From the NCBI GenBank assembly GCA_002894305.1, contig PGEI01000010.1, positions 1 through 53,381 of the forward strand: DNA of 53,381 nucleotides, given 5' to 3'. Both the position numbers and the translations under genes were made by a program. The notes below the pieces were generated by a model. That model saw only the letters and a program-made list of their open reading frames with translations, was not told the DNA's origin and made no database searches. Shown piece by piece: positions 9,983 to 17,935 of this stretch; the first letter of the stretch is position 1; the number at the start of each line of letters is the position of its first letter. The DNA comes from Comamonadaceae bacterium CD01 (GTDB lineage: Bacteria; Pseudomonadota; Gammaproteobacteria; Burkholderiales; Burkholderiaceae_C).

Positions 9983-11245
9983 ATGACTGCCATCACCGAC
10001 CAGATCCAGGCCCAGCTGCGGGCCTTGCCCGTCCCCCTTGCGTTGCAACTGCCTTCCGGGGAGCAACTGGGGGCCGAACAGCCTGAAGTGACGCTGCGGC
10101 TGCGTCAGGCCAGTCAGCTGGCCACGCTGGCGCAGGGGCGGCTGGGTGATCTGGGCGCGGCTATCGTCGAGGGCGAGGTGGACTTCATAGGCCCGGTGCG
10201 CGCGCTGATGGCTGCCGCCGCCGCCATGCTGCCTGCCAGCCCGGTAGCCCAGCGCGTAGGGCGCTGGGCGCAGGTGATGGCACACCTGCACTCGGTCGCC
10301 CACCACACGCTGGCGCGCGACGCGCAGCAGATCGAGTTCCACTACGACCTGTCCGACGCCTTCTACGCGCTGTGGCTCGACCCGCGCCGGGTGTATTCAT
10401 GCGCATACTTCAACGACACCGGGCTGACGCTTGCGCAGGCGCAGGAGGCCAAGCTCGACCACATCTGCCGCAAGCTCCAGCTGCGCCCCGGCGAGCGTTT
10501 CCTGGACGTTGGCGCCGGCTGGGGCGGCTTGCTGCTGTTTGCCGCCGAGCACTACGGAGTGCAGGCACAGGGCATCACGCTGTCGCACCACCAACTGGCG
10601 TATGTGCAGCAACTGATCGAGGACAAGGGCCTGGGCGGGCGCGTGACCATGTCGCTGTGCGACTACCGCGAGCTGCAGGTCGATCAGCCGTTCGACAAGA
10701 TCGCCTCGGTGGGCATGGTCGAACATGTGGGCCGTGCACAGCTGGGCGCATATTTCGCCACCATCGCCCGCCTGCTGCGCCCGGGCGGCATGCTGCTCAA
10801 CCACGGTATCACCGCGGCCAGCGCGGACAACATGCAACTCGATGCCGGTTTTGGCGACTTCATCGAGAAATACATCTTCCCCGGCGGCGAACTGCTGCAC
10901 ATCAGCACGCAGCTGCACGAGCTCTCGCGCAGCGGCCTGGAGATGGTGGATACGGAAAACCTGCGCCCGCATTACGCGCGCACGCTGTGGGCCTGGTCGG
11001 ATGCGCTGGAGGCGCAATTGGACGCCGCGCTGCGCGTGCTGCAGCAACAGAGCGACGCCGAGCGTGCCGCCAAGTCGCTGCGCGCCTACCGGCTGTACCT
11101 GGCCGGCAGCGCCATGGGGTTTGAACGTGGCTGGATGGCGTTGCACCAGATCCTGGCCATCCGGCCCGACGGCGCGCTCGACAGCGGCACCATGCGGGGC
11201 GCGCAATCGGGTTATCCGTTCAACCGCAGCTATATGTACCGTTGA
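9983..11245 (+). CDS. Cyclopropane-fatty-acyl-phospholipid synthase family methyltransferase
   Basis: SAM-dependent methyltransferase of the CFA synthase family, which acts on unsaturated acyl chains of membrane phospholipids. 420 residues. After an N-terminal ~110-residue domain comes HYDLSDAFYALWLDPRRVYSCAYF, the SAM-binding loop FLDVGAGWGGLLLFAAEHYG, the GITLSHHQ stretch and SVGMVEHVG, all typical of CfaA/CFA enzymes. AGGAG lies 5 nt before the ATG. It is likely a single-gene unit. A related fatty-acid methyltransferase activity cannot be excluded from sequence alone. Confidence 0.87.
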   Translation: MTAITDQIQAQLRALPVPLALQLPSGEQLGAEQPEVTLRLRQASQLATLAQGRLGDLGAAIVEGEVDFIGPVRALMAAAAAMLPASPVAQRVGRWAQVMAHLHSVAHHTLARDAQQIEFHYDLSDAFYALWLDPRRVYSCAYFNDTGLTLAQAQEAKLDHICRKLQLRPGERFLDVGAGWGGLLLFAAEHYGVQAQGITLSHHQLAYVQQLIEDKGLGGRVTMSLCDYRELQVDQPFDKIASVGMVEHVGRAQLGAYFATIARLLRPGGMLLNHGITAASADNMQLDAGFGDFIEKYIFPGGELLHISTQLHELSRSGLEMVDTENLRPHYARTLWAWSDALEAQLDAALRVLQQQSDAERAAKSLRAYRLYLAGSAMGFERGWMALHQILAIRPDGALDSGTMRGAQSGYPFNRSYMYR

Positions 11246-11319
11246 CGTTGTGCAGTTGATATTGCACCGCTGATGCACCACGGACTGCGGCTGCGCCTTT
11301 CCGCGCGGGGCCGGCGCCT

Positions 11320-12729
11320 TCACTCTTGCAGAATCAGCCCGTGCTTGTCGATCAGGCGGTACAGCGTCATGCGTGAGACACCCAGGTCGCGCGCCGCGCG
11401 CGTGACGTTGCGCTCGGCCATGTTCAAGGTGTGTTCGAGCAGTTCGCGCTCGGCCTTGGCGCGGGCCTGCTCGAGCGCGCGCACCTGGGTGCGCTCGGGC
11501 ATGGACAGACCCAGGTCGCTTGCCGAGATCCAGCTGCTTTCGCCCATGACGACGGCGCGCTGCACCCGGTTGGACAACTCGCGCACATTGCCCGGCCATT
11601 CGTAGTTCTTCATGGCCATCAGCGCGTTGTGCGAAAACCCCTGCAGGCGGCCGGTGCGGTGCCCGCGGCCGGCCTGCAGGAAATGCTCGGCCAACAGCAG
11701 CACGTCGTCGCCGCGTTCGCGCAGCGCCGGAACCGTGAGCGGCAGAACGTTCAAGCGGTAGAACAGGTCTTCGCGAAAACGCCCCTCGTGCACCGCGCGC
11801 TCGAGCTGCGTGTGGGAGGCCGAGATGACGCGCACATCCACACTCAGACTCTCCAGCCCGCCCAGGCGGTTGATGGTTTTTTCTTGCAGAAAGCGCAGCA
11901 AATTGCCCTGCAGGTCGAGCGGCAGGTCGGCAATTTCGTCGAGAAACAGCGTGCCGCCGTCAGCCGCCTCGATCAAGCCTTGCTTGCGCGCATTGGCGCC
12001 GGTGAAAGCGCCTTTCTCGTAGCCAAACAGCTCGGACTGGATGAGCGAAGGCGCAATGGCCGCGCAGTTGAGCGCGACAAATAGCTCGTTCTTGCGGCTG
12101 GACTGGCGGTGGATGGCCCGCGCGGCCAGCTCTTTGCCGCTGCCGCTCTCGCCAAAGAGAAGCACCGGCGCGTCGGTTTGCGCCACCTTGCGCAGCTGCT
12201 TGTGCAACTGCTTGATGGGCGGGCTTTGGCCGACGATGCCCACGTGGGGCGTCTGGGCGGCCTGCAGGTCGCGCCTGAGACTTTGGCGCAGCGCGCACCG
12301 CTTGCCGATGTGGCGCAGCACCTGGGCGACTTCGGGCCAGTCGGGCGGGTAGGCAAAGAAGTCGAAAAAGCATTCCATCAGCAGCGCGCGCAGCTGCAGG
12401 GATTGCAACGCATCGGGTGCGCAGCAGGCCACCCACTCCAGCGCGCTGTGCTGGCGGATTTCACTCAAGGTGTCTTCCAGGCGGGCCCAGTGCACGGCGT
12501 GCGGTGTCTCGCCCGCTTCGTTGGCGCTGCAGGACGCGCTGGCGCCGGGGAGGGGCTGGTCGGGGCCCAGCACCATGCCGCAGGCAATGGCGTGCTCGCG
12601 CAGCGCCTGCTGCGCCTCGCCCACGGTGTTGACGACAATGGGCTGCAGGCCGCAGTCGCGCATGGCTTGCAGCAGGGGCTGCGCATCACCGACGCCCCAG
12701 GCCAGGGTCAAAACCATGGGATTGGTCAC
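11320..12729 (-). CDS. Sigma-54-dependent transcriptional activator (VpsR-like)
   Basis: A 469-residue bacterial enhancer-binding protein. Residues 1-150 form a receiver-like domain without a clear phospho-acceptor Asp context, as in VpsR-type regulators. The AAA+ domain (~170-400) has Walker A GESGSGKE, the sigma-54-contacting loop ELFGYEKGAFTGA, Walker B GGTLFLDEIADLP and a REDLFYRLNVLPL arginine-finger region. The C-terminus is a Fis-type helix-turn-helix (VTRAARDLGVSRMTLYRLIDKHG). The start is GTG 12729, with ATG 12717 as alternative. It follows the FapF-like gene by 27 bp on the same strand, so the two are probably cotranscribed. It is the obvious candidate activator of the -24/-12 promoter at 14845. 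VpsR-type proteins often respond to c-di-GMP; that is inference here. Confidence 0.88.
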   Translation of the reverse strand: MTNPMVLTLAWGVGDAQPLLQAMRDCGLQPIVVNTVGEAQQALREHAIACGMVLGPDQPLPGASASCSANEAGETPHAVHWARLEDTLSEIRQHSALEWVACCAPDALQSLQLRALLMECFFDFFAYPPDWPEVAQVLRHIGKRCALRQSLRRDLQAAQTPHVGIVGQSPPIKQLHKQLRKVAQTDAPVLLFGESGSGKELAARAIHRQSSRKNELFVALNCAAIAPSLIQSELFGYEKGAFTGANARKQGLIEAADGGTLFLDEIADLPLDLQGNLLRFLQEKTINRLGGLESLSVDVRVISASHTQLERAVHEGRFREDLFYRLNVLPLTVPALRERGDDVLLLAEHFLQAGRGHRTGRLQGFSHNALMAMKNYEWPGNVRELSNRVQRAVVMGESSWISASDLGLSMPERTQVRALEQARAKAERELLEHTLNMAERNVTRAARDLGVSRMTLYRLIDKHGLILQE

Positions 12730-12756
12730 GCCGCGGCCCGCCTTTCCCCGTCCAGC

Positions 12757-14145
12757 TCAGAACGAAAATGGAACGCGCACGCTCAGTGTCAGGTCGGGCG
12801 TGTCGCGTGTCAGGCCTGCGGCCACCGAGATGTTGACCGTGCGGTCGGGGCGGTAGCGATGGGAATAGCCCAGCAGCAGCGAGGACGTGACGATGCGCAC
12901 CGAGCCCGGCAGCGTCACGCCCTGCTGTTTGGTCGGCCCCATGGTGTTCAGGTCCATGCCGATGCTGAACGACGAGCGCTCGTTGAGCGCCAGCCCCATG
13001 CCAAAGTTCATGCCCCAGACGTTGCCGGGTTTGATCGAGCCCATCGCCTCGCTCACGCCGCCAAAAGCCTTGCGGTATACGTCGTGGCGGCCAACGTTGT
13101 AGGTGTAGCTCAGGCCGCCAAAGAACACCGCCGGGTCGGTCGGCAGCAGCCAGGTGACGTTGGCCTGCAACGACTGAAAGCCCGACCCGGTGGGAAGCTC
13201 CAACGGATCGCCCGAACCCGTCACCCCATCGATGCACTTGGTCACGCAGTCGTAGATCACATCGAACGGGCTTTTGCCCGTCGTTGACTTGTAGCGCAAA
13301 CCGGCAATGTAGTAGGGCTTGCCGTATTCGGGTTCGTTGAGCTGGTAGCGCAGTCCCAGTTCGATGTCGCCAATGGCATGGCCGTTGGCGCTGAACGATT
13401 CGTCACGTGCGGAGGGTTCATTGAACGGACGGCGTACGGACGTGTCGCGTCGCGACACGTAGGGGATGCGAATCTCACCCTCCAGGCGGTTGGTCAGGCC
13501 CATGCGCCCGGTCAGCGCAGCGGTCAGCGTATGGCGCTTGACCTCGCGCACGTCCATCAGGCCGATGACGAGCGATGGAATGATGGTGTAGCCGACGATG
13601 GCCACCCGGTTGTTCGATGAGTAGCCGTATTGCAGCGAAGGTTCGAGCACGAAGTGGCCTGGCTGCGTGAGGATGCCCGGCTGCTCGAAAATCTGCGCGA
13701 CCTGCGCCAGTTGGGGCGGCTGCTCGTCGCTGGGCGCCACACCCACGCGCACGACGCGCCCGCCCGGCTCGCCCGTCTGCTGTGAGGCTGCCGCACCCGC
13801 TGCACCTGCCGCGACCGCTGGCGCGGCGCGCTGGCCTGCACCGTCTGCGACGGCCGTGCCTGCACCTGCCCCACCGCCTTGCTGCTGGACAACACGCTCG
13901 AGCTCTTGCTGGCGGGCGTTTTGCCCATCGAGGCGCTGGCGCAACAGCTGAATTTGCTGCGTCTGGGCTTCGACCTGGCTGCGCAGTTGCTGCACCTGCT
14001 GGCTCAGGCTGGGCGTGGCGGCAGCTGGCGCGGCCTGGGCCAGCTCAAAAGTTTGGCTGGCTGCACACAGGGGCAGCATTGCTGCCGCAGGAATCAACCA
14101 GATGGCGCTGGGGCTTGGCAGGCTGGGGGCTGGGGGGCGTCGCAT
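12757..14145 (-). CDS. FapF-like outer-membrane amyloid secretion pore
   Basis: A 462-residue protein with a Sec signal peptide (cleavage near LCAASQ), a coiled coil at about 46-88 (SLSQQVQQLRSQVEAQTQQI onward), a Gly/Ala-rich linker, then from ~125 a beta-barrel ending in Phe (VRVPFSF). The layout and phrases such as QIFEQPGILTQPGHFVLEPS and GLMDVREVKRHTLTAALTG match FapF-type porins, the trimeric pores that export Fap amyloid subunits. ATG 14145 is chosen over the far upstream ATG 14304 because AAGGAG precedes it and the signal peptide starts there. It is divergent from the fibre-protein gene, unlike the single fapABCDEF operon of Pseudomonas, and is followed by the sigma-54 regulator. Confidence 0.75.
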   Translation of the reverse strand: MRRPPAPSLPSPSAIWLIPAAAMLPLCAASQTFELAQAAPAAATPSLSQQVQQLRSQVEAQTQQIQLLRQRLDGQNARQQELERVVQQQGGGAGAGTAVADGAGQRAAPAVAAGAAGAAASQQTGEPGGRVVRVGVAPSDEQPPQLAQVAQIFEQPGILTQPGHFVLEPSLQYGYSSNNRVAIVGYTIIPSLVIGLMDVREVKRHTLTAALTGRMGLTNRLEGEIRIPYVSRRDTSVRRPFNEPSARDESFSANGHAIGDIELGLRYQLNEPEYGKPYYIAGLRYKSTTGKSPFDVIYDCVTKCIDGVTGSGDPLELPTGSGFQSLQANVTWLLPTDPAVFFGGLSYTYNVGRHDVYRKAFGGVSEAMGSIKPGNVWGMNFGMGLALNERSSFSIGMDLNTMGPTKQQGVTLPGSVRIVTSSLLLGYSHRYRPDRTVNISVAAGLTRDTPDLTLSVRVPFSF

Positions 14146-14295
14146 GGAAAGTCTCCTTGGTGTTTGGGGTGCTGTCACATGTCGATATCTGTCGTCGATA
14201 TTCGCCGCCACAACCTGTGTCGACGCTGGTGATTGGCATGCAAAGCTAGGGTTGGCTGGGGAGAACGGATTCAACGCGAAAGTGTGGTGGTCAAT

Positions 14296-14311
14296 AGCTT
14301 TCAAATGGCCA
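14296..14311 (-). promoter_or_regulatory. Candidate sigma-54 promoter for the FapF-like gene
   Basis: The minus strand reads TGGCCATTTGAAAGCT, with GG and GC exactly 12 nt apart as in -24/-12 promoters (TGGCAC-N5-TTGC). The core is right but four or five flanking positions differ, so it is weaker than the site at 14845. It would give a ~140-nt leader before ATG 14145. Confidence 0.4.
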
Positions 14312-14720
14312 AATCAAATAGCGTATCGCTCATGTATGTAGTGCATGGTTTCAATACGAATGGATATGAATTTTTGATTTGATAAAAATCAATATGTATA
14401 TAAAACCATCAAGCGGTACTTACCCTATGTCTCTCGGTATGGGTCTAATATTTTTCGTGAATCTTGATCGATGCGATAGTCGATCTTGCACACAAGTTAA
14501 CCGTTTTGTCACGCTTTCATATGGGTCCATTTGTACTAACGCAAGCCTCTGCAAGCTGGCAAGCAGACGGCAGAGGATGTTAGTTGTCCAGCTTCGGTAT
14601 CAAATTCAATGTGCGATTTTCATTTGTATACATTTTTAAGTAACAAATACGTGACATCAGGGTTTCCATTTAATTTTTCTCCGAATGAATTGCTTGAAGG
14701 CTTCCGATGGACAGGTCGAT

Positions 14721-14736
14721 GTCACAAACATGTGAC
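14721..14736. promoter_or_regulatory. Candidate upstream activator site (GTCACA dyad)
   Basis: Perfect inverted repeat GTCACA-AACA-TGTGAC. It lies ~110-125 bp upstream of the -24 element at 14845, the usual distance for an enhancer bound by a sigma-54 activator. Other GTCAC half-sites occur in the same intergenic region. The link to the neighbouring regulator is inference. Confidence 0.5.
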
Positions 14737-14844
14737 GAAAGCAAGGGTTTAGCCGTGACTCCTGGGTGGGTTGGTTCGCGTTGCAAGGGGCGGATTGTCA
14801 AAAATCCATACCGGACAAGCTGTTGCAGGTTTTGGTTGCTGTTC

Positions 14845-14860
14845 TGGCATGAAATCTGCT
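14845..14860 (+). promoter_or_regulatory. Sigma-54 (-24/-12) promoter of the fibre operon
   Basis: TGGCATGAAATCTGCT matches the -24/-12 consensus TGGCACG-N4-TTGCT at all but two positions, with the invariant GG (14846-14847) and GC (14858-14859) correctly spaced. Transcription would start near 14870, giving a ~73-nt leader before ATG 14943. A sigma-54 activator gene is encoded in the same locus. Confidence 0.75.
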
Positions 14861-14942
14861 TGGTTTGCAGCGATCTGTGCTCGCATCCGCAAGTGCATAT
14901 CACTTGTCTTCAACCGGAATTTTTTCTATCTCTGGAGGGTAT

Positions 14943-16625
14943 ATGAGAAAAACTCTGATGGCTTCTGCAGTTGCAGTGCTGTTTGGTATGAGCATGAGTG
15001 CATTTGCTGTTGATGATCCGGGTCAGGATGTGGCCAGTGCAGGCGATCATTACCATGATTCCTTCAATAGCCAGACGCAAAACAATTCAGATAGCTCGAC
15101 CAATAATTCGGATAGCTCGCTCAATGCGAATGTTTCCGATAATTTTTCTGGCAACACCAATACGCTGACCGATAATTCGGACAACTCGAGCAGTTCCAAT
15201 CATACGAACAACATCGACAAATCCGATAATTCCAGTTTTTCCAAATCGGTCAACAATTCCGACAACTCGACACATGACACGGATGTGAATGCATCCAATA
15301 CCGTGTCGGGCAATACCTCCAAGTCGGGCAACAACTTTGCGTCGAACAACGACAACTCGAGCAGTTCCAGCTCTTCGACGACGGTTGACAAGTCTGACAA
15401 CTCGACGCACGACACGGATGTCAACGCATCCAAGAACGTGACGGGGAACACGTCCAAGTCGGGCAACAACTTTGCGTCGAACAACGACAACTCCGACAAT
15501 TCGAGCAGTTCCAAGACCATCGCGTCGAACAACGACAATTCGGATAATTCGACCTTCTCCAAGACGGTCGATAACTCCAATAATTCGGATAATTCGGATA
15601 ACTCGAGCCGCACCACGTCGGTCGACAAATCGAGCAACGGCAACCATTCGGGCAATGCCATTGCGTCGAACAACGACAATTCGCAAAGCTCTAACACGAC
15701 CGTGAACAAGACGGCTGACAACTCCAAAACCGTCTCGGGCAATACCTCGAATTCGGGCAACACCTCGGATTCGAATAACGACAACTCCTCGCACGCCAAC
15801 ACGGACGTGGATGTGAATGTCGATGCCCACAAGAGCATCGTCAAACAGGACAACAAGGCCATTGGCGATCGCTCGGTGGCGATCAACGGCGGCTCGTCCG
15901 GCCAGTTCGACAATGCCTTCAACGTCTCCAAGGCAATTGCCATCAGCTCACTGAGCGGAGCCGTGACCCACAACGCGGTGCGCAATATTGGCAACTACGC
16001 CAATAACAATGGTGATACCGCAGGCGGCACCGGCTGGGGTGGCATGGGCGGCCTGGCGACCGGCGGCGTGGCTGGGGCCAATGGCATGGCCGGTGGCGGC
16101 GACGGTGGCGACGGCGGCACGGCGGGTGACGGCGGCGCGGCCTCCAACGGCGGCAACGGCAGCGGCGGCGCCAGCGCATCGGCCTCGGCAGGGGCCAGCG
16201 GTGCGGCAGGGGCGGGCAGCCAAGGTGTACGCCCGGCGCTCGTCGCCGATGATGGCGGTGACGGCGCGTGCTGCGGCGGAACTGCCACGGCCACCAACAG
16301 CGGTGACGCCAGCACCGGCAGTGCCGATAGCGGCCAGGCCAATGCCGGCAACGGCGGCAACGGTGGCAATGCTGGCAATGGTGCCGGCGGCGCGGCAAGC
16401 GCCACGGCATCGGCATCTGGCGCCACGGGCGGCGCAGCTGCCGGCGGCTCGGGTGGCGCTGGCGGCGGCAACCGCGTGAATGCCGGCTCGTTCAGCATGG
16501 CCAACTCCATGACCAATGTGGGCAACGCAGCAGCTGGCATCACCGTGATCAGCCAGAACAGCGGCATCGCCTCCATGGTGCAGCAGGGTGTGAACGTCCA
16601 GGCCAATCTGGCCGTGGGTCGTTGA
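14943..16625 (+). CDS. Secreted Asn/Ser/Asp-rich and Gly-rich repeat protein, putative amyloid subunit
   Basis: A 560-residue exported protein with signal peptide MRKTLMASAVAVLFGMSMSAFA. Residues ~30-288 are low-complexity Asn, Ser, Asp and Thr with recurring NNDNS, SDNS and SGNTS phrases and a 45-residue unit repeated twice (DNA 15261-15395 and from 15396). Residues ~289-370 are a less repetitive segment (KAIGDRSVAINGG, ISSLSGAVTHNAVRNIG). Residues ~370-525 are Gly/Ala/Asn-rich (GGDGGDGG, GNGGNGGNAGNG) with an isolated Cys-Cys pair near 443. The last ~40 residues (NVGNAAAGITVISQNSG through QQGVNVQANL) resemble motifs in the two other secreted proteins here. GGAGG lies 5 nt before ATG 14943. 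The FapB/FapC-like role is inferred from the C39 peptidase and FapF-like neighbours; the repeats are not classic FapC repeats. Confidence 0.7.
   Translation: MRKTLMASAVAVLFGMSMSAFAVDDPGQDVASAGDHYHDSFNSQTQNNSDSSTNNSDSSLNANVSDNFSGNTNTLTDNSDNSSSSNHTNNIDKSDNSSFSKSVNNSDNSTHDTDVNASNTVSGNTSKSGNNFASNNDNSSSSSSSTTVDKSDNSTHDTDVNASKNVTGNTSKSGNNFASNNDNSDNSSSSKTIASNNDNSDNSTFSKTVDNSNNSDNSDNSSRTTSVDKSSNGNHSGNAIASNNDNSQSSNTTVNKTADNSKTVSGNTSNSGNTSDSNNDNSSHANTDVDVNVDAHKSIVKQDNKAIGDRSVAINGGSSGQFDNAFNVSKAIAISSLSGAVTHNAVRNIGNYANNNGDTAGGTGWGGMGGLATGGVAGANGMAGGGDGGDGGTAGDGGAASNGGNGSGGASASASAGASGAAGAGSQGVRPALVADDGGDGACCGGTATATNSGDASTGSADSGQANAGNGGNGGNAGNGAGGAASATASASGATGGAAAGGSGGAGGGNRVNAGSFSMANSMTNVGNAAAGITVISQNSGIASMVQQGVNVQANLAVGR
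15261..15500 (+). repeat. Two copies of a 135-bp in-frame repeat
   Basis: The unit beginning GACAACTCGAC at 15261 recurs at 15396, a 135-bp period (45 residues). Both copies encode STHDTDVNAS, then a GNTSKSGNNFASNNDNS block. Near-identical DNA permits copy-number change by recombination. Shorter degenerate SDNS/NNDNS units surround it. Confidence 0.8.
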
Positions 16626-16650
16626 GTGGCACTGCCTGACTGACTGCTTC

Positions 16651-16673
16651 CCGCCGGGCATTGCGCCCGGCGG
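16651..16673 (+). other. Strong intercistronic hairpin
   Basis: Perfect 9-bp stem CCGCCGGGC / GCCCGGCGG with loop ATTGC, lying between the putative fibre subunit and the next secreted protein. No U-run follows, so it is more likely an mRNA stability or processing element that raises the first gene's yield than a full terminator. Confidence 0.65.
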
Positions 16674-16709
16674 TAGGCGGTTTCCCTGCAACGTAGGAGG
16701 AGGTGAACC

Positions 16710-17060
16710 ATGCTCAGCATCGTCCTGCGCAGACCCTGGTTGTACGCACTGGTGCTCTGCGGCGCATGGGCCCAACAAGGCCAGGCGCAGTCGCAAGCCG
16801 CACAGGCGGAACCTATTTTTGCAACCCCCGTGGCCAGCGACCAACTGGAGCAGGCGCGCGGTGGGAGTTTTCATGTGGAGAACTCGATGGATCTTTCAGG
16901 CGTGACGGCGGGCAACAGCGCGCACAACGTTGCGACCGGAAACAATGCCATCTCTGCCGGAGCGTTTGATCATGCGGCGGGCCTGCCCATCGTGATCCAG
17001 AACTCCGGGGCGAACGTTTTGATTCAAAACGGCGTGGTCATCAATCTGCAAATGCAGTGA
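16710..17060 (+). CDS. Small secreted protein with double-glycine-like motif, putative minor fibre component
   Basis: A 116-residue protein with a Sec signal (cleavage near AQQGQA), then VASDQLEQARGG at residues 41-52, which looks like a double-glycine leader site. A short domain follows, containing NSMDLSGVTAGNSAHNVATG and ending LPIVIQNSGANVLIQNGVVI. The ending resembles the C-terminus of the fibre protein upstream. A very strong AGGAGGAGGT ribosome site precedes the ATG. Its stop overlaps the longest possible C39 peptidase frame, supporting cotranscription. I do not recognise a named family; nucleator (FapB-like) or adaptor are guesses from context. Confidence 0.65.
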   Translation: MLSIVLRRPWLYALVLCGAWAQQGQAQSQAAQAEPIFATPVASDQLEQARGGSFHVENSMDLSGVTAGNSAHNVATGNNAISAGAFDHAAGLPIVIQNSGANVLIQNGVVINLQMQ

Positions 17061-17089
17061 CCGGATGGCCTGCCTGGAGGGCGCATGTG

Positions 17090-17935
17090 ATGTCAAAACG
17101 TCTTTCAACCCAATGGATGGCCTGTCCCGATCCGCGCGTCCGCCTCCAGGGGGGCGCGGTGCAGGCAACTGAAACAGGCATGGGACGCATATTCTCCGTT
17201 GGGGCTTTTTCCTTTTTCGTGGCGCCGCTGCTGCTCATGTTGGCGGCGCTGCACATGGGTGACGCACGGGCAGACATGCCCCGTCAGTCGCCCGCGTCGC
17301 CGTCGGCACGGGTGCCGTTTACGTCGCTGGGCTATGGCACGGTAAACCTGCCCATCACCAGCATGCAGTCGGCCAAGACGGTGAGCACGCTGATCCAGCA
17401 GTACGACTTCAGCTGTGGTTCGGCGGCGTTGGCCACGCTGTTGACGTACCACTACAACACCCCCACGACCGAGCAGCAAGTGTTTGAGTGGATGTTTCGC
17501 CATGGCGATCAATCCAAGATCCGCAGGGAAGGTTTCTCACTGCTGGACATGAAGCATTACTTGGCGCAGTTGGGCATGCAGGCCGATGGTTTTCAGCTTG
17601 ATCTGGACAAGCTCAACGAAGCGAAGACGCCGGCCATCGTGCTCATCAACGAAAACGGCTACCAGCATTTCGTCGTCGTCAAGGGGCTGGACAAGGGCAG
17701 GGTGCTGCTCGGGGATCCGGCCCAAGGAACGCGTGCGATGTCGCGCGCGACGTTCGAGCAGTCCTGGCCCAGCAAATTGCTGTTTGTGGTGCACAACCGC
17801 ATGGGCCAGGGTTTTTTCAATTTGGCGCGTGACTGGCATGTGGCCCCGCGCAGCCCGTTGGCGCAGGGCGTGGGCCGCACCAGTGTGTACGACATGGTTA
17901 CGCCCAAGAACGGAGCCGGCTCAGGAGATTTTTAA
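17090..17935 (+). CDS. C39 family cysteine peptidase, FapD-like
   Basis: A 281-residue exported or membrane-anchored papain-like peptidase of family C39, the family that cleaves after double-glycine leaders. A hydrophobic segment (~34-56, FFVAPLLLMLAALHMG) precedes the domain. Catalytic residues are visible: Cys109 in QYDFSCGSAALATLL, His193 in YQHFVVVKGLD and Asp209 in LLGDPAQG. There is no ABC transporter domain, as in stand-alone FapD. ATG 17090 is chosen because GGAGG lies 9 nt upstream; GTG 17057 and ATG 17180 (which starts directly at a signal peptide) are alternatives. Its stop TAA is immediately followed by the ATG of the next gene. Two neighbouring products carry RGG motifs that could be its substrates. 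Confidence 0.85.
   Translation: MSKRLSTQWMACPDPRVRLQGGAVQATETGMGRIFSVGAFSFFVAPLLLMLAALHMGDARADMPRQSPASPSARVPFTSLGYGTVNLPITSMQSAKTVSTLIQQYDFSCGSAALATLLTYHYNTPTTEQQVFEWMFRHGDQSKIRREGFSLLDMKHYLAQLGMQADGFQLDLDKLNEAKTPAIVLINENGYQHFVVVKGLDKGRVLLGDPAQGTRAMSRATFEQSWPSKLLFVVHNRMGQGFFNLARDWHVAPRSPLAQGVGRTSVYDMVTPKNGAGSGDF

Larger units (their letters stand above)
14146..14942. other. Long AT-rich divergent regulatory region, no gene seen
   Basis: About 800 bp between the FapF-like gene and the fibre-protein gene, visibly richer in A and T (especially 14330-14700) than the rest of the window. No convincing coding frame was found. It holds a candidate sigma-54 promoter on each strand, a perfect GTCACA/TGTGAC dyad, and further isolated GTCAC or GTGAC half-sites (about 14165, 14507 and 14646). 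The low GC suggests DNA flexibility needed for looping by an enhancer-binding protein, or foreign origin. A small RNA cannot be excluded. Confidence 0.7.

Noticed and set aside
14226-14245. Another TGG-N10-GC spacing on the plus strand as a sigma-54 promoter
   Set aside because: Only the GG/GC spacing fits; neighbouring positions do not match, and it is ~700 bp from the next plus-strand start.
14379-14639. Small open frame (86 codons) in the AT-rich intergenic region
   Set aside because: No ribosome site, no family resemblance, and composition like non-coding AT-rich DNA.
15060-15830. Repeats in the fibre gene as a possible CRISPR array
   Set aside because: The repeats are degenerate, coding and in frame, with no uniform repeat/spacer lengths and no cas genes nearby.
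15087-15830. Antisense frame rich in Val/Ile/Arg over the repeat region
   Set aside because: It is the reverse reading of Asn/Ser/Asp repeats; no ribosome site or known family.
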